Source: JBBSGD01 sp038254435 (GTDB lineage Bacteria; Actinomycetota; CADDZG01; WHSQ01). Taken from it: a stretch of DNA of 44,208 nucleotides. Of this stretch, positions 31,074-39,927 are shown piece by piece; position 1 is the stretch's first letter; every line of letters begins with the position of its first letter. The stretch is from positions 1 to 44,208 of the forward strand of contig JBBSGD010000014.1 of assembly GCA_038254435.1 (NCBI GenBank), read 5' to 3'. The translations under genes and the position numbers were made by a program. The notes beneath the pieces are model-generated. The model was given only the letters and a program-made list of their open reading frames with translations. It ran no database searches and was not told where the DNA came from.

Positions 31074-32004
31074 TCAGTAAAGCTGACGGAGACCGCGTAT
31101 ATCGCCCCAACCCAGGGAAGCTTCGGAGTTCTGGCAGCGGCCATTTATCGCTGGGCTCATTGTGAGATTGCCATGGTCAGACTCAGGTTTCACGTGACCA
31201 AGACCAAACGTATGGCCGCGTTCATGTGTAGCAACCGCTTCGATGCTCCACTTGCCTGAGCAATCAGGGCCTATGTCCGCTACCCATGAGTAATCAGCCT
31301 TGTTAAGTCTCACATCGGATTGCAGCGCGCTTGCGAGATTGCCGCTGGAGCCTGACCACGTACAGGCTTCCCCGAGAACCCCAAATGGAAGGTCGCCAAA
31401 GCCGACCACGCTTTGGTTATTCTGATAGATTTGGCATGTGCCGTTGCTGTTGATATCAGCGGCCTCCACGGTCCGACCGTAATAGTCCGCAGATGCGCTA
31501 ATACTGTCCGTCAGGAAACAGTGATTGTTCGCTTGTGTTATGTTCTGAACGGACTGGCGGAGGACCGATTCCGCATTATCACGATTCACCTCGGCGGGGG
31601 TCGTTGGCGAGGCAAAACCAGTCAAAGGTCCTTTTCCATTTGAAATGACTAGCCCCTATGCTGGCAAGGTGGTATGCGTCGTCGTTGCAATCCGCGGGTC
31701 CTCCGCCTCCCCCCGGCACAGACTCGTCCCCGAGTGAACTGAGAACTACCGTACCGTCTGGCTGCGTTTCGACAACGAGTTCCTCCGACCCACCCGATTC
31801 GAGCGTGACGTCGGCGATCACCGAAACGTCGGGCGGCGGTACGATCACCGACGCGCCATAGTCGGACACGAGATCACCAGGCTGCAAACTGGGGCCATTG
31901 GGTTGCGCCTCCGCGTGCTTAACTGGACCCGTAAACCCCGTGATCGCCGCTAGCATTACTCCTGCCAGAGTCAAAAACGAAACTGTCTTCTTATCGCCGC
32001 CCAC
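31074..32004 (-). pseudogene. Secreted metzincin-type metalloprotease with a frame break
   Basis: GTG 32004, behind GGGAGGAG, starts a signal peptide (SFLTLAGVMLAAITGFTG, cleavage near HAEA). The frame stops at 31579, but the overlapping minus-strand frame continues after HFKWKRTFDW with TPAEVNRDNAESVLRQSVQN. It reaches the zinc site ATHERGHTFGLGH (HExxHxxGxxH) and a Met-turn LTMSP, as in matrixin/metzincin proteases. Removing one T from the TTTT run at 31614-31617 joins the two halves as W-F-A-S-P. The run could be a sequencing error, a real mutation or a -1 slip site. If joined, the product has about 309 residues and would be a secreted zinc peptidase. Confidence 0.7.
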
Positions 32005-32345
32005 AGACTCCTCCCGTCAGCCGACCTGGCGTGCGGTGCCTCCCTTTTCTAAACTAAAGACCCTCTTGCCGCAAGGACGTCCAGATTCTAGCTATTGACC
32101 TGACGATACAAGCGCGGGATTCTCATAGCAAGGGGCATGTGTGAGATGGAGTCGCTAGTTACTAATGCTCTTCAAGAGGCCTCCGTCAGCGCGGATTCCC
32201 ACTATCAGCAGCAGGAGTGGGAGGTGTCAATGGCCATCCGGAAAACTCCACTTGTGGCCAACTGAAAGTATCCACTCCCTAGGACTGGGCTTCCTTCTTT
32301 CGCCCACCTCCTCTCGACTTCCCGTACGGATTTGAGAAAGTTGGG
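32005..32345. other. Gene-free stretch with IS21-like end repeats
   Basis: No gene is seen. Two imperfect 22-bp direct repeats beginning TGGCCA and ending TCCACT (32231-32252 and 32255-32276, 16 of 22 bases equal) resemble the multiple end repeats of IS21-type elements. No transposase gene is nearby, so this would be a leftover end. Confidence 0.4.
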
Positions 32346-33095
32346 TTAGAGGCGGGAGGTGAGATAGGCCATGTCCTCGCCGATGCCCGGCCATGCGGTC
32401 TCACAGATGACCGCCGGGGCCCCCGACACCCGGACCATGGCGATTATCGCCTCCGGGTCGATGACCCCTCCGGCGAAATTGGAGTGCCTGTCGCGGCCCG
32501 AGCCGAACGCGTCCTTGGAGCTGTTGGCGTGCACGAGGTCTATGCGCCCGGTCGCCTCGAGCGTGCGCTCGATGACGTCGTCGAGGTCCTCGCCTGCCGC
32601 GTGTGCATGGCAGGTGTCGAAGCAGAAGTGGGCGTCGAAGCCCTCGAGGTGCTGGAACAGGCGGCCCATGACGTCGACCTGCCTTGCCATTGCGTTGGTG
32701 CCGCCGGCGGTGTTCTCTATCATGATCGGCACCGGAGAGGTGTTTTCCTCGAAAGCCTTTCGCCAGCGCACGAAGCCCTTCTCGATTCCGTCTTCGGAGT
32801 GTCCGCCGTGCACGATGACCGCTGCCGCACCGATCTCCTCGGCGCGCCCGAGTATCTGGGCAAGCAGCTTGCGCGACGGGATGCGGATCCGGTTGTTGGG
32901 CGACGCCACGTTGATGCGGTACGGCGCGTGCACGTAGATGGGAAGCTGCGCAGCCAAGAGCTCCGCGGCGTCCGGACGAGCCGGAGGTTTCTTGTAGGAC
33001 TGTGGGTCGCCGACGAACATCTGGACGCAGGCGGCCCCGAGCTGCTCGGCTTCCTTCAAGGGCGCCTCGCCCGGGACGTGGGCTCCTACAAGCAT
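32346..33095 (-). CDS. nfo: Endonuclease IV (AP endonuclease, TIM barrel)
   Basis: It cuts DNA 5' to abasic sites in base-excision repair. The 249-residue protein has the zinc-ligand motifs in order: VGAHVP, YVHAPYRINVASP, AVIVHGGH, PIMIENTAGG, CFDTCHAHAAG, DLVHANSSKDAFGSGRDRH and VICETAWPG. These match the conserved metal sites of Nfo. It is slightly shorter than the E. coli enzyme (about 285). It is divergent from the next gene with 91 bp between them. Confidence 0.85.
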   Translation of the reverse strand: MLVGAHVPGEAPLKEAEQLGAACVQMFVGDPQSYKKPPARPDAAELLAAQLPIYVHAPYRINVASPNNRIRIPSRKLLAQILGRAEEIGAAAVIVHGGHSEDGIEKGFVRWRKAFEENTSPVPIMIENTAGGTNAMARQVDVMGRLFQHLEGFDAHFCFDTCHAHAAGEDLDDVIERTLEATGRIDLVHANSSKDAFGSGRDRHSNFAGGVIDPEAIIAMVRVSGAPAVICETAWPGIGEDMAYLTSRL

Positions 33096-33186
33096 GGGCT
33101 CACGCTAGCCGACGGGGCGCTCGCCCGGCCGCGACGCGCCGAGACACCGCCGAAGTCTACGGGGGCGAAGCAAGTAACCTGCCGGT

Positions 33187-34677
33187 GTGAGCGCACGTTT
33201 GGGAGTGGCCGCGGGCAACAAGCTCGGCACCGAAGCTGCCAAGAGGATCGCCGCGCAGGGCGGCAACGCAGTCGACGCATGCCTTGCCTCGGGCATGATG
33301 GCGTGGGTGGCGGAGCCGTTCTTCGCCACCGCCGGCGGCTCGGGGTTCATCATGGTTGGCACCCCCGATGGCGTGGTCGAGGCTATCGACGGCAACAACG
33401 CCATGCCGCTCGAGGTTCCTCAGCAACCCGGACGCGGCATAGAGCGCGTCCACCTCGAGTACTCGGACGGCATGGAGACCGGGATCTCGGCAGGCTCGAT
33501 CGGCGTGCCCGGGATTCTCGGCGCGGTGCACAAGGCGTGGGAGCGGCACGGCGCAATCGAGTGGGCCGCGTTGCTGCAGCCCGCCATCGAGGCGGCGCGC
33601 GCCCGGATCCCCTTCCCGCGCACCTCGGCCTACTACCTCTCGGTGACCTATAAGGAGATCTGGTCGGCTTTCACCGAGGCGGACCGGCTCTTCGCCCCCG
33701 GCGGGACGCCGCTGCGCGAGGGCGACGAATTCGTCCAGCCGGCGCTGGCAGAGTCGCTCACGCAGATCGCCGAGAAGGGCCCCGAGGCCTTCTACTCAGG
33801 CGACATCGCCGACGCGATGGTCCAGGAAGTACAAGCGCTCGACGGGCTCCTGTCACGGCGCGATCTCGCCTCCTACAGAGCCGAGATCCGCACGCCGGTC
33901 ACGACCGAGGCTTTCGGATGGCGCATCTTCGCCAACCCTCCGCCGGCCGTCGGCGGGGTCGTGCTTGCTCACATGCTCGCCTTGATCGCGGCGGCGGACA
34001 TCGGTGAGCCCGTGGCCCGCCTGCGGGCGATCGTCGAGGCCCAGCGCGCGGCCACCGGCTACCGGCGCGAGCAGTACCTCGACCCCGGCAACATCGCGGC
34101 GGCCTTTGCCGAAGCGCAGGGGACGGCAAGCGGGCGCAAGGGCCCGGCCTCGACCACCCACACGTCGGCGGCCGACGCCGACGGCTACGCTTGCTCTCTG
34201 ACCGAATCGGCAGGCTACGGCTCGGGCCTCGTGGTGCGGGGGATGGTTATGAACAACACGCTCGGAGAAGAGGAGCTCAATCCCCTCGGGGTGCACGCTC
34301 TGCCCCCGGGCTCGCGCTGCCACTCGAACATGGCTCCGACCATTGCCACTGGCCCCGACGTGACCGTTGCGATCGGATCCCCAGGGGCCGACCGCATCGT
34401 GTCGGCAGTGACCCAGGCGATCATGCGCCTCGCGGTGGACGGCGAGTCGCTCGCCGAGGCCGTAGCCGCGCCGCGGGCCCATCTCGACCCCCGGCCCGAG
34501 GGCGAGACTCTGTGCTACGAGCCGGGGCTGCCCGGCGACGCCATCGGCTACAGGGCACGTCCCTACGACGAGCTGCACATGTACTTCGGGGCGGTGCAGG
34601 CGGCCTCGGTGACGAGCGACGGGGTAGTCGACGCGGCCCACGATCCACGCCGTTCGGGCGGCAGCGCACTCGTCTGA
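33187..34677 (+). CDS. ggt: Gamma-glutamyltransferase family hydrolase
   Basis: The 496-residue protein begins at GTG 33187. The large-subunit region has GGNAVDACLASGMMAWV and GGSGFIMVG. The autoprocessing site and nucleophile threonine are in ASTTHTSAADADGYACSL, followed by the SGLVVRGMVMNNTLGEEELNP region and MAPTIATGP. It lacks a signal peptide, so unlike many GGTs it should stay in the cell. The substrate may be a gamma-glutamyl compound or, as in some relatives, an acyl side chain. It is clearly a family member; the exact reaction is open. Confidence 0.8.
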   Translation: MSARLGVAAGNKLGTEAAKRIAAQGGNAVDACLASGMMAWVAEPFFATAGGSGFIMVGTPDGVVEAIDGNNAMPLEVPQQPGRGIERVHLEYSDGMETGISAGSIGVPGILGAVHKAWERHGAIEWAALLQPAIEAARARIPFPRTSAYYLSVTYKEIWSAFTEADRLFAPGGTPLREGDEFVQPALAESLTQIAEKGPEAFYSGDIADAMVQEVQALDGLLSRRDLASYRAEIRTPVTTEAFGWRIFANPPPAVGGVVLAHMLALIAAADIGEPVARLRAIVEAQRAATGYRREQYLDPGNIAAAFAEAQGTASGRKGPASTTHTSAADADGYACSLTESAGYGSGLVVRGMVMNNTLGEEELNPLGVHALPPGSRCHSNMAPTIATGPDVTVAIGSPGADRIVSAVTQAIMRLAVDGESLAEAVAAPRAHLDPRPEGETLCYEPGLPGDAIGYRARPYDELHMYFGAVQAASVTSDGVVDAAHDPRRSGGSALV

Positions 34678-34731
34678 GCCGAGCTGAGCCGAGCTGCGCT
34701 GAGACCGAGCTGAGCCGAGGCTTGTGCATCC

Positions 34732-34750
34732 ACCCACCTTCACGGTGGGT
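34732..34750 (+). terminator. Small hairpin after the GGT-like gene
   Basis: ACCCACC and GGTGGGT form a 7-bp stem with loop TTCAC. It sits between the ends of two convergent genes. A short GAGCTGAGCC tandem run (34677-34720) precedes it. No T-run follows. Confidence 0.45.
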
Positions 34751-34766
34751 AATCGCACGAACCTCG

Positions 34767-35747
34767 TTACACGGCAAAGCGAACTTGCAGGACGTCGCCC
34801 TCGGTGACGACGTAGTCCTTGCCCTCGACTCGAAGGCGCCCCGCCGGCTTGGCCGCGTCCCACGAGCCCGCCGCCACGAGATCGTCGTAGGCGACTACCT
34901 CGGCCCGGATGAAGCCCCTGGCGAGGTCGGAGTGAATGACGCCGGCCGCCTCGGGCGCCTTCGCCCCCCGCCTCACCTCCCACGCGCGCGTCTCGTCTTG
35001 CCCCGTCGTGAGGAAGGTGATGAGGTCGAGCGCGCCGTAGCACGCGGCGATCACCCGGCTGAGGCCGGGCTCCTCGATGCCGAAGCCGGCGAGAAGCTCC
35101 GCGGCTTCGGCTTCGTTCATCCCGGCGACCTCGGCCTCGAGCGCCGCGCTGACCGGGATGGTGCCGGCCGGCAGGCCATCCGGCACGCCGCCGCCCTCCT
35201 CCACGTTGGCGACGACGATCCACGGCTTGAGCGTGAGCGGACCATAGCCCCGCAGCACCTTGACGGCAGCGTCGTCGAAATCCCCGTCGCGGAGGGGACG
35301 CTCGGCGTCGAGAAGAGCATGCGCCTGCTCGAGCGCGGCCAGCTCGCCCTTGCCCTCCGCCGAGCCGCGCGCTTTCTTCTTGGCCTTGTGGACACCGGCC
35401 TCGAGGCTGGCGAGGTCGGCCAGCAAGAGCTCGCCGGTGAGCTCGCCGAGCTCCTTGGCAGGCTCGGCATCCGCCGCGAACGCGCGCACCACGAGCGCAA
35501 GCGCGTCGGTCTGACGGAACTCGGCGATGCCCTGCGCGGTGAGCCCGCCGGGCACGTCCACGAACCGTACCTTCGCCGGAACCGTCTTTCTCGAACGCTC
35601 GATCCGCGTAAGCATCGTGAGCCGCTCGTCGGGCACTTCCACCACGGCCTGGTGCGAGCGCCCCCCCTGAGTGCCGCTGCGGGTGAGCGCGCTGAACAGC
35701 GTGGTCTTGCCTGCGTAGGGAAGGCCCACGATGCCGACGTCTTTCAT
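34767..35747 (-). CDS. ychF: YchF-type P-loop ATPase (OLA1 family)
   Basis: The 326-residue protein has the P-loop GLPYAGKTTLF, the switch VRFVDVPGGL, and VVANVEE where GTPases have NKxD. That change is the YchF mark for ATP rather than GTP preference. The C-terminus is a TGS domain (FIRAEVVAYDDLVAAGSWDA, then VEGKDYVVTEGDVLQVRFAV). It is a ribosome-linked, redox-responsive ATPase. The chain is about 35 residues shorter than E. coli YchF, mostly in the coiled-coil part. It is convergent with the GGT-like gene, with the arginase gene 20 bp upstream. Confidence 0.88.
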   Translation of the reverse strand: MKDVGIVGLPYAGKTTLFSALTRSGTQGGRSHQAVVEVPDERLTMLTRIERSRKTVPAKVRFVDVPGGLTAQGIAEFRQTDALALVVRAFAADAEPAKELGELTGELLLADLASLEAGVHKAKKKARGSAEGKGELAALEQAHALLDAERPLRDGDFDDAAVKVLRGYGPLTLKPWIVVANVEEGGGVPDGLPAGTIPVSAALEAEVAGMNEAEAAELLAGFGIEEPGLSRVIAACYGALDLITFLTTGQDETRAWEVRRGAKAPEAAGVIHSDLARGFIRAEVVAYDDLVAAGSWDAAKPAGRLRVEGKDYVVTEGDVLQVRFAV

Positions 35748-35767
35748 CCACTGAGCGTAAACGCCGC

Positions 35768-36667
35768 CTACAGGATCGCGGCCCCCAGCGCGCTGGCAAC
35801 GAGCTCGACTGCAAGTGCCCCGGTCATGTTGGCGTTGTCGAGGATCGGGTTGACCTCGACGACCTCGAGCGAGGTGAGGACCTCTGCAGCCGCGAGCAGC
35901 TCCATCGCGAGGTGCGCCTCCCTATAAGAGAGTCCGCCGGGAACAGGCGTGCCGACGCCCGGCGCAATCTCCGGGTCGCACGCGTCGAGATCGAGTGACA
36001 GGTGCACGAAGCTCGGTCCCGAAATGACCGCGATCGCCTCGGTCATGATCCCGGCAATGCCGCGCCTGTCGATGTCCGACATCGTGAAGACGCTGAGGCC
36101 CATGCGGCGCACAAGCTCCTTCTCGCCGGAGTCGAGCGAGCGGATGCCCACGAGCGCGGTGCGCGCCGGATCGATCCACGGTGCGGGCGCGAGGCCGTCC
36201 ATCGAAAAGCCACACGCTCCAAGGGCGGCGGCAAGCGGCATCCCGTGCACGTTCCCCGACGGCGAGGTGACCGGGGAGTTCACATCGCCGTGGGCATCGA
36301 GCCACAGCACCCCTCCGCGCCCCCGGCCATCCGCCAGTCCGGCAAGGGTGCCCATGGCTATGGAGTGATCGCCTCCGAGCACGATGGGGAAGGCCTCGCC
36401 ATCAACGAGCGACGTGACGCGCTCGGCGATCTGCTTGCAGGTCACGAGGATCTCGGGAAGGTAGCGCGCGCTCTCGTCGCGCACGAGGGTGTTCTCGGGG
36501 ATCTCGGTCATGACGTCGCCGGTGTCGGTCACCTCGATCCCGAGACCCCCGATGCGCTCGAACAGTCCCGCAGCCCGGATCGCGCTCGGGCCCATGTCGA
36601 CGCCGCGCCGCAGCGACCCGAGGTCTAGCCCCGCTCCCAGGATTGATACCTTCCTCTGCGAGTTCAT
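35768..36667 (-). CDS. rocF: Arginase
   Basis: It splits arginine to ornithine and urea. Manganese ligands are visible in VLGGDHSIAMG, LWLDAHGDVNSP, GNVHGMPLA and HLSLDLDACDPEIAPG, all in the usual order, and the 299-residue length fits. The start MNSQRKVSILGAGLDLG opens directly on the first beta strand. Its ATG lies inside a 16-bp inverted repeat that also holds the ATG of the divergent SDR gene, so its ribosome-binding region is unusually short or absent. Confidence 0.88.
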   Translation of the reverse strand: MNSQRKVSILGAGLDLGSLRRGVDMGPSAIRAAGLFERIGGLGIEVTDTGDVMTEIPENTLVRDESARYLPEILVTCKQIAERVTSLVDGEAFPIVLGGDHSIAMGTLAGLADGRGRGGVLWLDAHGDVNSPVTSPSGNVHGMPLAAALGACGFSMDGLAPAPWIDPARTALVGIRSLDSGEKELVRRMGLSVFTMSDIDRRGIAGIMTEAIAVISGPSFVHLSLDLDACDPEIAPGVGTPVPGGLSYREAHLAMELLAAAEVLTSLEVVEVNPILDNANMTGALAVELVASALGAAIL

Positions 36668-36693
36668 GCCACGATGTTGGCATGAACTCGCAG
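36656..36693. repeat. Perfect 16-bp inverted repeat containing two divergent start codons
   Basis: CTGCGAGTTCATGCCA (36656-36671) and its exact inverse (36678-36693) are separated by CGATGT. The left arm holds the arginase ATG, the right arm the SDR ATG; both proteins therefore begin MNSQ. Only 14 bases lie between the start codons. Confidence 0.9.
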
Positions 36694-37425
36694 GCCAAGG
36701 GAACCGCAGTCGTAACCGGCGCCTCGAGCGGCATCGGCGCGGCGACGGCGCGCCGGCTCGCGTCCGAAGGCTTCTCTGTAGTCCTCGGGGCGCGTCGCAC
36801 CGACGCGACAGAAAAGCTCGCTGAGGAGTGCGGCGGCAGGGCCCTGCCGCTCGATGTGAACGACCCGGGTTCTGTCACGCGCTTCTGCGACGAGATAGAA
36901 GAGGCCGCCGTGCTCGTCAACAACGCAGGCCTGGCGCGTGGGCTCGAGCCGGTCGCCGAGATGCCCGACGAGCACCTTCAAGCCATGCTCGAGACGAACG
37001 TGCTCGGCCTCGTGCGCACGACGAGGGCCCTGCTGCCCAAGCTCGCCGCGTCGGGGGCCGGGCACGTCGTCAACGTCGGCTCCATTGCAGGCTTCGAGAC
37101 CTATCCGGGCGGCGGCGGCTACACCGCGTCCAAACACGCCGTCAGGGCCATCACCAAGACGCTTCGAGTCGAGCTTCTCGGCAAGCCTGTGCGCGTCACC
37201 GAAGTGGCGCCCGGCCACGTCGCCACCGAGTTCGTAAGCGTGCGCTTCGAGGGCGAGGAGGAGAGCGCTGCAAAGACCTACGAGGGCTTTACGCCCCTTA
37301 GCGCAGAAGACATCGCCGACTGCATCGCATGGGCGGTGACGCGGCCGCCGAACGTCAATGTCGACGAGATCGTCGTGCGGTCGATCTCTCAGGCGACGGC
37401 CACCGACATAGACCGCTCCAACTGA
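36682..37425 (+). CDS. Short-chain dehydrogenase/reductase
   Basis: The 247-residue protein starts MNSQAKGTAVVTGASSGIG, with the nucleotide loop at once. Active-site residues are N in LVNNAGLARG, S in VNVGSIAGFETYPG and YxxxK in GYTASKHAVRAIT. An end around VDEIVVRSISQATATD is typical of the YdfG/serine-dehydrogenase-like group that oxidises 3-hydroxy acids. The substrate is not certain. Its ATG lies in the inverted repeat shared with arginase, and its stop overlaps a CTG that appears to start the transporter gene. Confidence 0.85.
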   Translation: MNSQAKGTAVVTGASSGIGAATARRLASEGFSVVLGARRTDATEKLAEECGGRALPLDVNDPGSVTRFCDEIEEAAVLVNNAGLARGLEPVAEMPDEHLQAMLETNVLGLVRTTRALLPKLAASGAGHVVNVGSIAGFETYPGGGGYTASKHAVRAITKTLRVELLGKPVRVTEVAPGHVATEFVSVRFEGEEESAAKTYEGFTPLSAEDIADCIAWAVTRPPNVNVDEIVVRSISQATATDIDRSN

Positions 37426-38330
37426 GCCTTCGAGCAGCCGCGTCGCCGGGCGATTGCCCTGCGCGCCGCGAGCGCAACGGCGTCCTTCTCGGGGCAGGGG
37501 CGGCATTGTGCTTCGGAACGCTACCGATCTCGGCCAAGCTCGCATACGAGCAGGGCGCGTCGCCGCTGCCGCTGCTCGCGGTGCGCTTCACGATCGCGGC
37601 GCTGTTGCTGGCCGCCATCGGCAGGCTCGTGACCGCCTCTCCGGCGCCCCCGCGCGCGAGCGTCGTGCGCCTGCTCCTTCTCGGTGCGGTCGGCTACGCG
37701 GGTGAGGCTTCGCTCTACTTCGCGGCCCTCGAGCACGCACCCGCGTCGGTAGTCGAGCTGGTCTTCTACAGCTATCCTCTGTGGACCGCGCTGCTCGGCT
37801 TCGCCACGCGGCTCGAGCCCTTTCGCGTCCGGCTCCTCATCGCGCTGGTGCTCGGGGCCGGAGGGATCTTGCTCATCTTCTCACTCCCCCACGGCCGTCC
37901 GACAGGACTGCTGCTGGCCCTCAGCTCGTCCGTGGCCGTGGCCTTCTACTACATTGCGGCACAGGTTCTCGTGAGGGGAGTTGCGCCCGCTCGGGCTGCC
38001 GTTTACACCGCGGCGGGGGCCGCCCCGGTGCTCGCGGTAGCGAGCTTGCTTACCGGCCAGACCATCACGGCGGGGGCGCTCCCGTGGGCCGGCGCGCTCG
38101 GCCTGGCCACATCGATAGCGTTCCTCGCGCTGTATGGCTCGATCAGCCGCATCGGCTCGGCCCGGGCGACAATCGCGCAAATGGTCGAGCCTGTGACGAC
38201 AGTGGTCCTTGCGGCGATTTTCCTCGGCGATCCGCTGTCGCCGAAGGTGCTGGCCGGGGCGGCGCTAATCGTCTTGACGCTGCCGGTTCTCGTGCTCGGG
38301 CGCCGCGTTAAGCCACCGCCGGCCCGCTGA
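37422..38330 (+). CDS. EamA/DMT-family transporter with probable CTG start
   Basis: The protein has about ten membrane helices in two EamA halves, from GVLLGAGAALCFGTLPISAK to GAALIVLTLPVLVLG, with the SVVELVFYSYPLWTALLGF and ATIAQMVEPVTTVVLAAIFL repeats. Family members export amino acids or other small metabolites. No ATG, GTG or TTG lies between the SDR stop and the first helix. CTG 37422 overlaps that stop as CTGA, the same 4-bp geometry as ATGA/GTGA couplings elsewhere here, and yields 302 residues. An upstream start would overlap the SDR gene by nearly 100 bases. Confidence 0.8.
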   Translation: MSLRAAASPGDCPARRERNGVLLGAGAALCFGTLPISAKLAYEQGASPLPLLAVRFTIAALLLAAIGRLVTASPAPPRASVVRLLLLGAVGYAGEASLYFAALEHAPASVVELVFYSYPLWTALLGFATRLEPFRVRLLIALVLGAGGILLIFSLPHGRPTGLLLALSSSVAVAFYYIAAQVLVRGVAPARAAVYTAAGAAPVLAVASLLTGQTITAGALPWAGALGLATSIAFLALYGSISRIGSARATIAQMVEPVTTVVLAAIFLGDPLSPKVLAGAALIVLTLPVLVLGRRVKPPPAR

Positions 38331-38463
38331 CCCGTCGTGTCACGTAACGGGCACCGCCAAACCGGAGACGTAATGTAACGGCATGGCCTCGATCACTCTC
38401 GATCTATTACGACGGGTTCGACATCGACGTGCTGACGGCGCGACGAGGAGGTGAGGTGACGTC

Positions 38464-39927
38464 GTGACCGCCAGGCGCACAGCTCCCGACCCCTGCGTCG
38501 TCGTGATCTTCGGGGCGTCGGGGGACCTGACGGCGCGCAAGCTCGTCCCCGCGCTTCACAACCTCCAGGTGGAGGGCTACCTGCCCTCCGGCACTTCCAT
38601 AGTCGGTACGTCGCGCACCGAGTTCGACGACGACAGCTGGGCGGCCGAGCTGCGCGGCACGGTGACGGAATACTCTCGCATCACGCCTACCGACGAGACA
38701 TGGAGCGAGTTCGCCAAGCACGTCTGTTATGTCCCGGGCGACATCAACGACGAGGGACTGTTCAGGGATCTCGGGCGCAAGCTGGACGCGATAGACGAAC
38801 AACGAGGCACCAAGGGCAACAGGGTCTGGTACCTAGCAACGCTTCCGCGTTTCTTCTCTTTGATTGCCGAACAGATCGGCAAGGCAGGGTTGATCGATTC
38901 CGGCGGGTGGCAGCGGCTGGTGGTCGAAAAGCCCTTCGGGCACGACCTCGCATCGGCCAAGTCGCTCAACGACACAATCGGCAACTACTTCGCCGAGGAT
39001 CAGATCTACCGCATCGATCACTACCTCGGGAAAGAGACGGTTCAGAACCTTCTCGTGTTTCGCTTTGCGAACGCCATCTTCGAGCCCATCTGGAACCGCC
39101 GCTACGTGGACCACGTGCAGATAACGGTCGCAGAGTCACTCGGCATCGGAGAGCGAGCGAGCTTCTACGAGCCCATCGGGGCACTGCGGGACGTCGGGCA
39201 GAACCACCTGCTGCAGTTGCTAGCGTTGACAGCGATGGAGCCTCCCGTTGCATGGGACGCCGATTCGATTCGCTCGGAGAAGGCTCAGCTCCTGCGCGCA
39301 GTTCGACGGTGGCCGGTGTCGGACTGCGCCTCCCTCGTGGCGCGCGGGCAGTACGAGGGCTACCGGAGCGTGCCCGGCGTCGAGCCGCGCTCCAGCACCG
39401 AGACGTTCTTTGCCGCCAAGCTCTTCGTGGACAACTGGCGCTGGGGCGGCACACCTTTTTATCTGCGCACGGGAAAACGCATGGCGGCGCAAGCAACGGA
39501 GATAGCGATCGAGTTCCAGCGCGTCCCTCACCTCTTGTTCGCGAAGACCGCCGTCGAGTCGCTCGAACCGAACGTGCTGCGCATTCGCATCCAGCCCGAC
39601 GAAGGCTTCTCGTTGACCTTTGGAGCGAAGGTTCCGGGCCAAGAGGTAAACGTCAGCACGGTGGACATGGAGATGGACTACGAAACCGACTTCGGATCCG
39701 GTACGCCCGAGGCCTACGAGCGCCTCCTTCTCGATGCGATGCTCGGCGACGCCACTTTGTTCGCCCACTCGAACGAGATCATGCAAGCGTGGGAGATCGT
39801 CGACCCGATCCTCTCCTACTGGTCCGAAGGGGGCCGGCCGGGGGTTTACGAGCCCGGAACTTGGGGACCGCCTTCCGCAGACGAGCTGCTACGCCGCGAC
39901 TCACGACGCTGGAGGGATCCTCACTGA
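38464..39927 (+). CDS. zwf: Glucose-6-phosphate dehydrogenase
   Basis: It oxidises glucose 6-phosphate to 6-phosphogluconolactone with NADP. From GTG 38464 the 487-residue protein has the nucleotide loop VVIFGASGDLTARKLVPAL, VVEKPFGHDLASA, and the active site RIDHYLGKETVQNLLVFRF. Further on are AESLGIGERASFYEPIGALR and FYLRTGKRM. These are all standard. Its stop shares one base with the pgl start (TGATG), so the first two steps of the oxidative pentose phosphate pathway are coupled. Confidence 0.95.
   Translation: MTARRTAPDPCVVVIFGASGDLTARKLVPALHNLQVEGYLPSGTSIVGTSRTEFDDDSWAAELRGTVTEYSRITPTDETWSEFAKHVCYVPGDINDEGLFRDLGRKLDAIDEQRGTKGNRVWYLATLPRFFSLIAEQIGKAGLIDSGGWQRLVVEKPFGHDLASAKSLNDTIGNYFAEDQIYRIDHYLGKETVQNLLVFRFANAIFEPIWNRRYVDHVQITVAESLGIGERASFYEPIGALRDVGQNHLLQLLALTAMEPPVAWDADSIRSEKAQLLRAVRRWPVSDCASLVARGQYEGYRSVPGVEPRSSTETFFAAKLFVDNWRWGGTPFYLRTGKRMAAQATEIAIEFQRVPHLLFAKTAVESLEPNVLRIRIQPDEGFSLTFGAKVPGQEVNVSTVDMEMDYETDFGSGTPEAYERLLLDAMLGDATLFAHSNEIMQAWEIVDPILSYWSEGGRPGVYEPGTWGPPSADELLRRDSRRWRDPH

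Noticed and set aside
33853..35814. Very long minus-strand frame of 653 codons over GGT and ychF
   Set aside because: It is Arg- and Gly-rich, lies antisense or out of frame to two clear genes, and is explained by high GC content.
34191..35927. 578-codon plus-strand frame
   Set aside because: It covers the end of the GGT-like gene out of frame and is antisense to ychF; no family motif is visible.
38700..39926. Long frame through zwf continuous with pgl (38700-40601)
   Set aside because: The part inside zwf is an out-of-frame shadow of a well-supported enzyme; pgl starts at ATG 39927 with a TGATG overlap.
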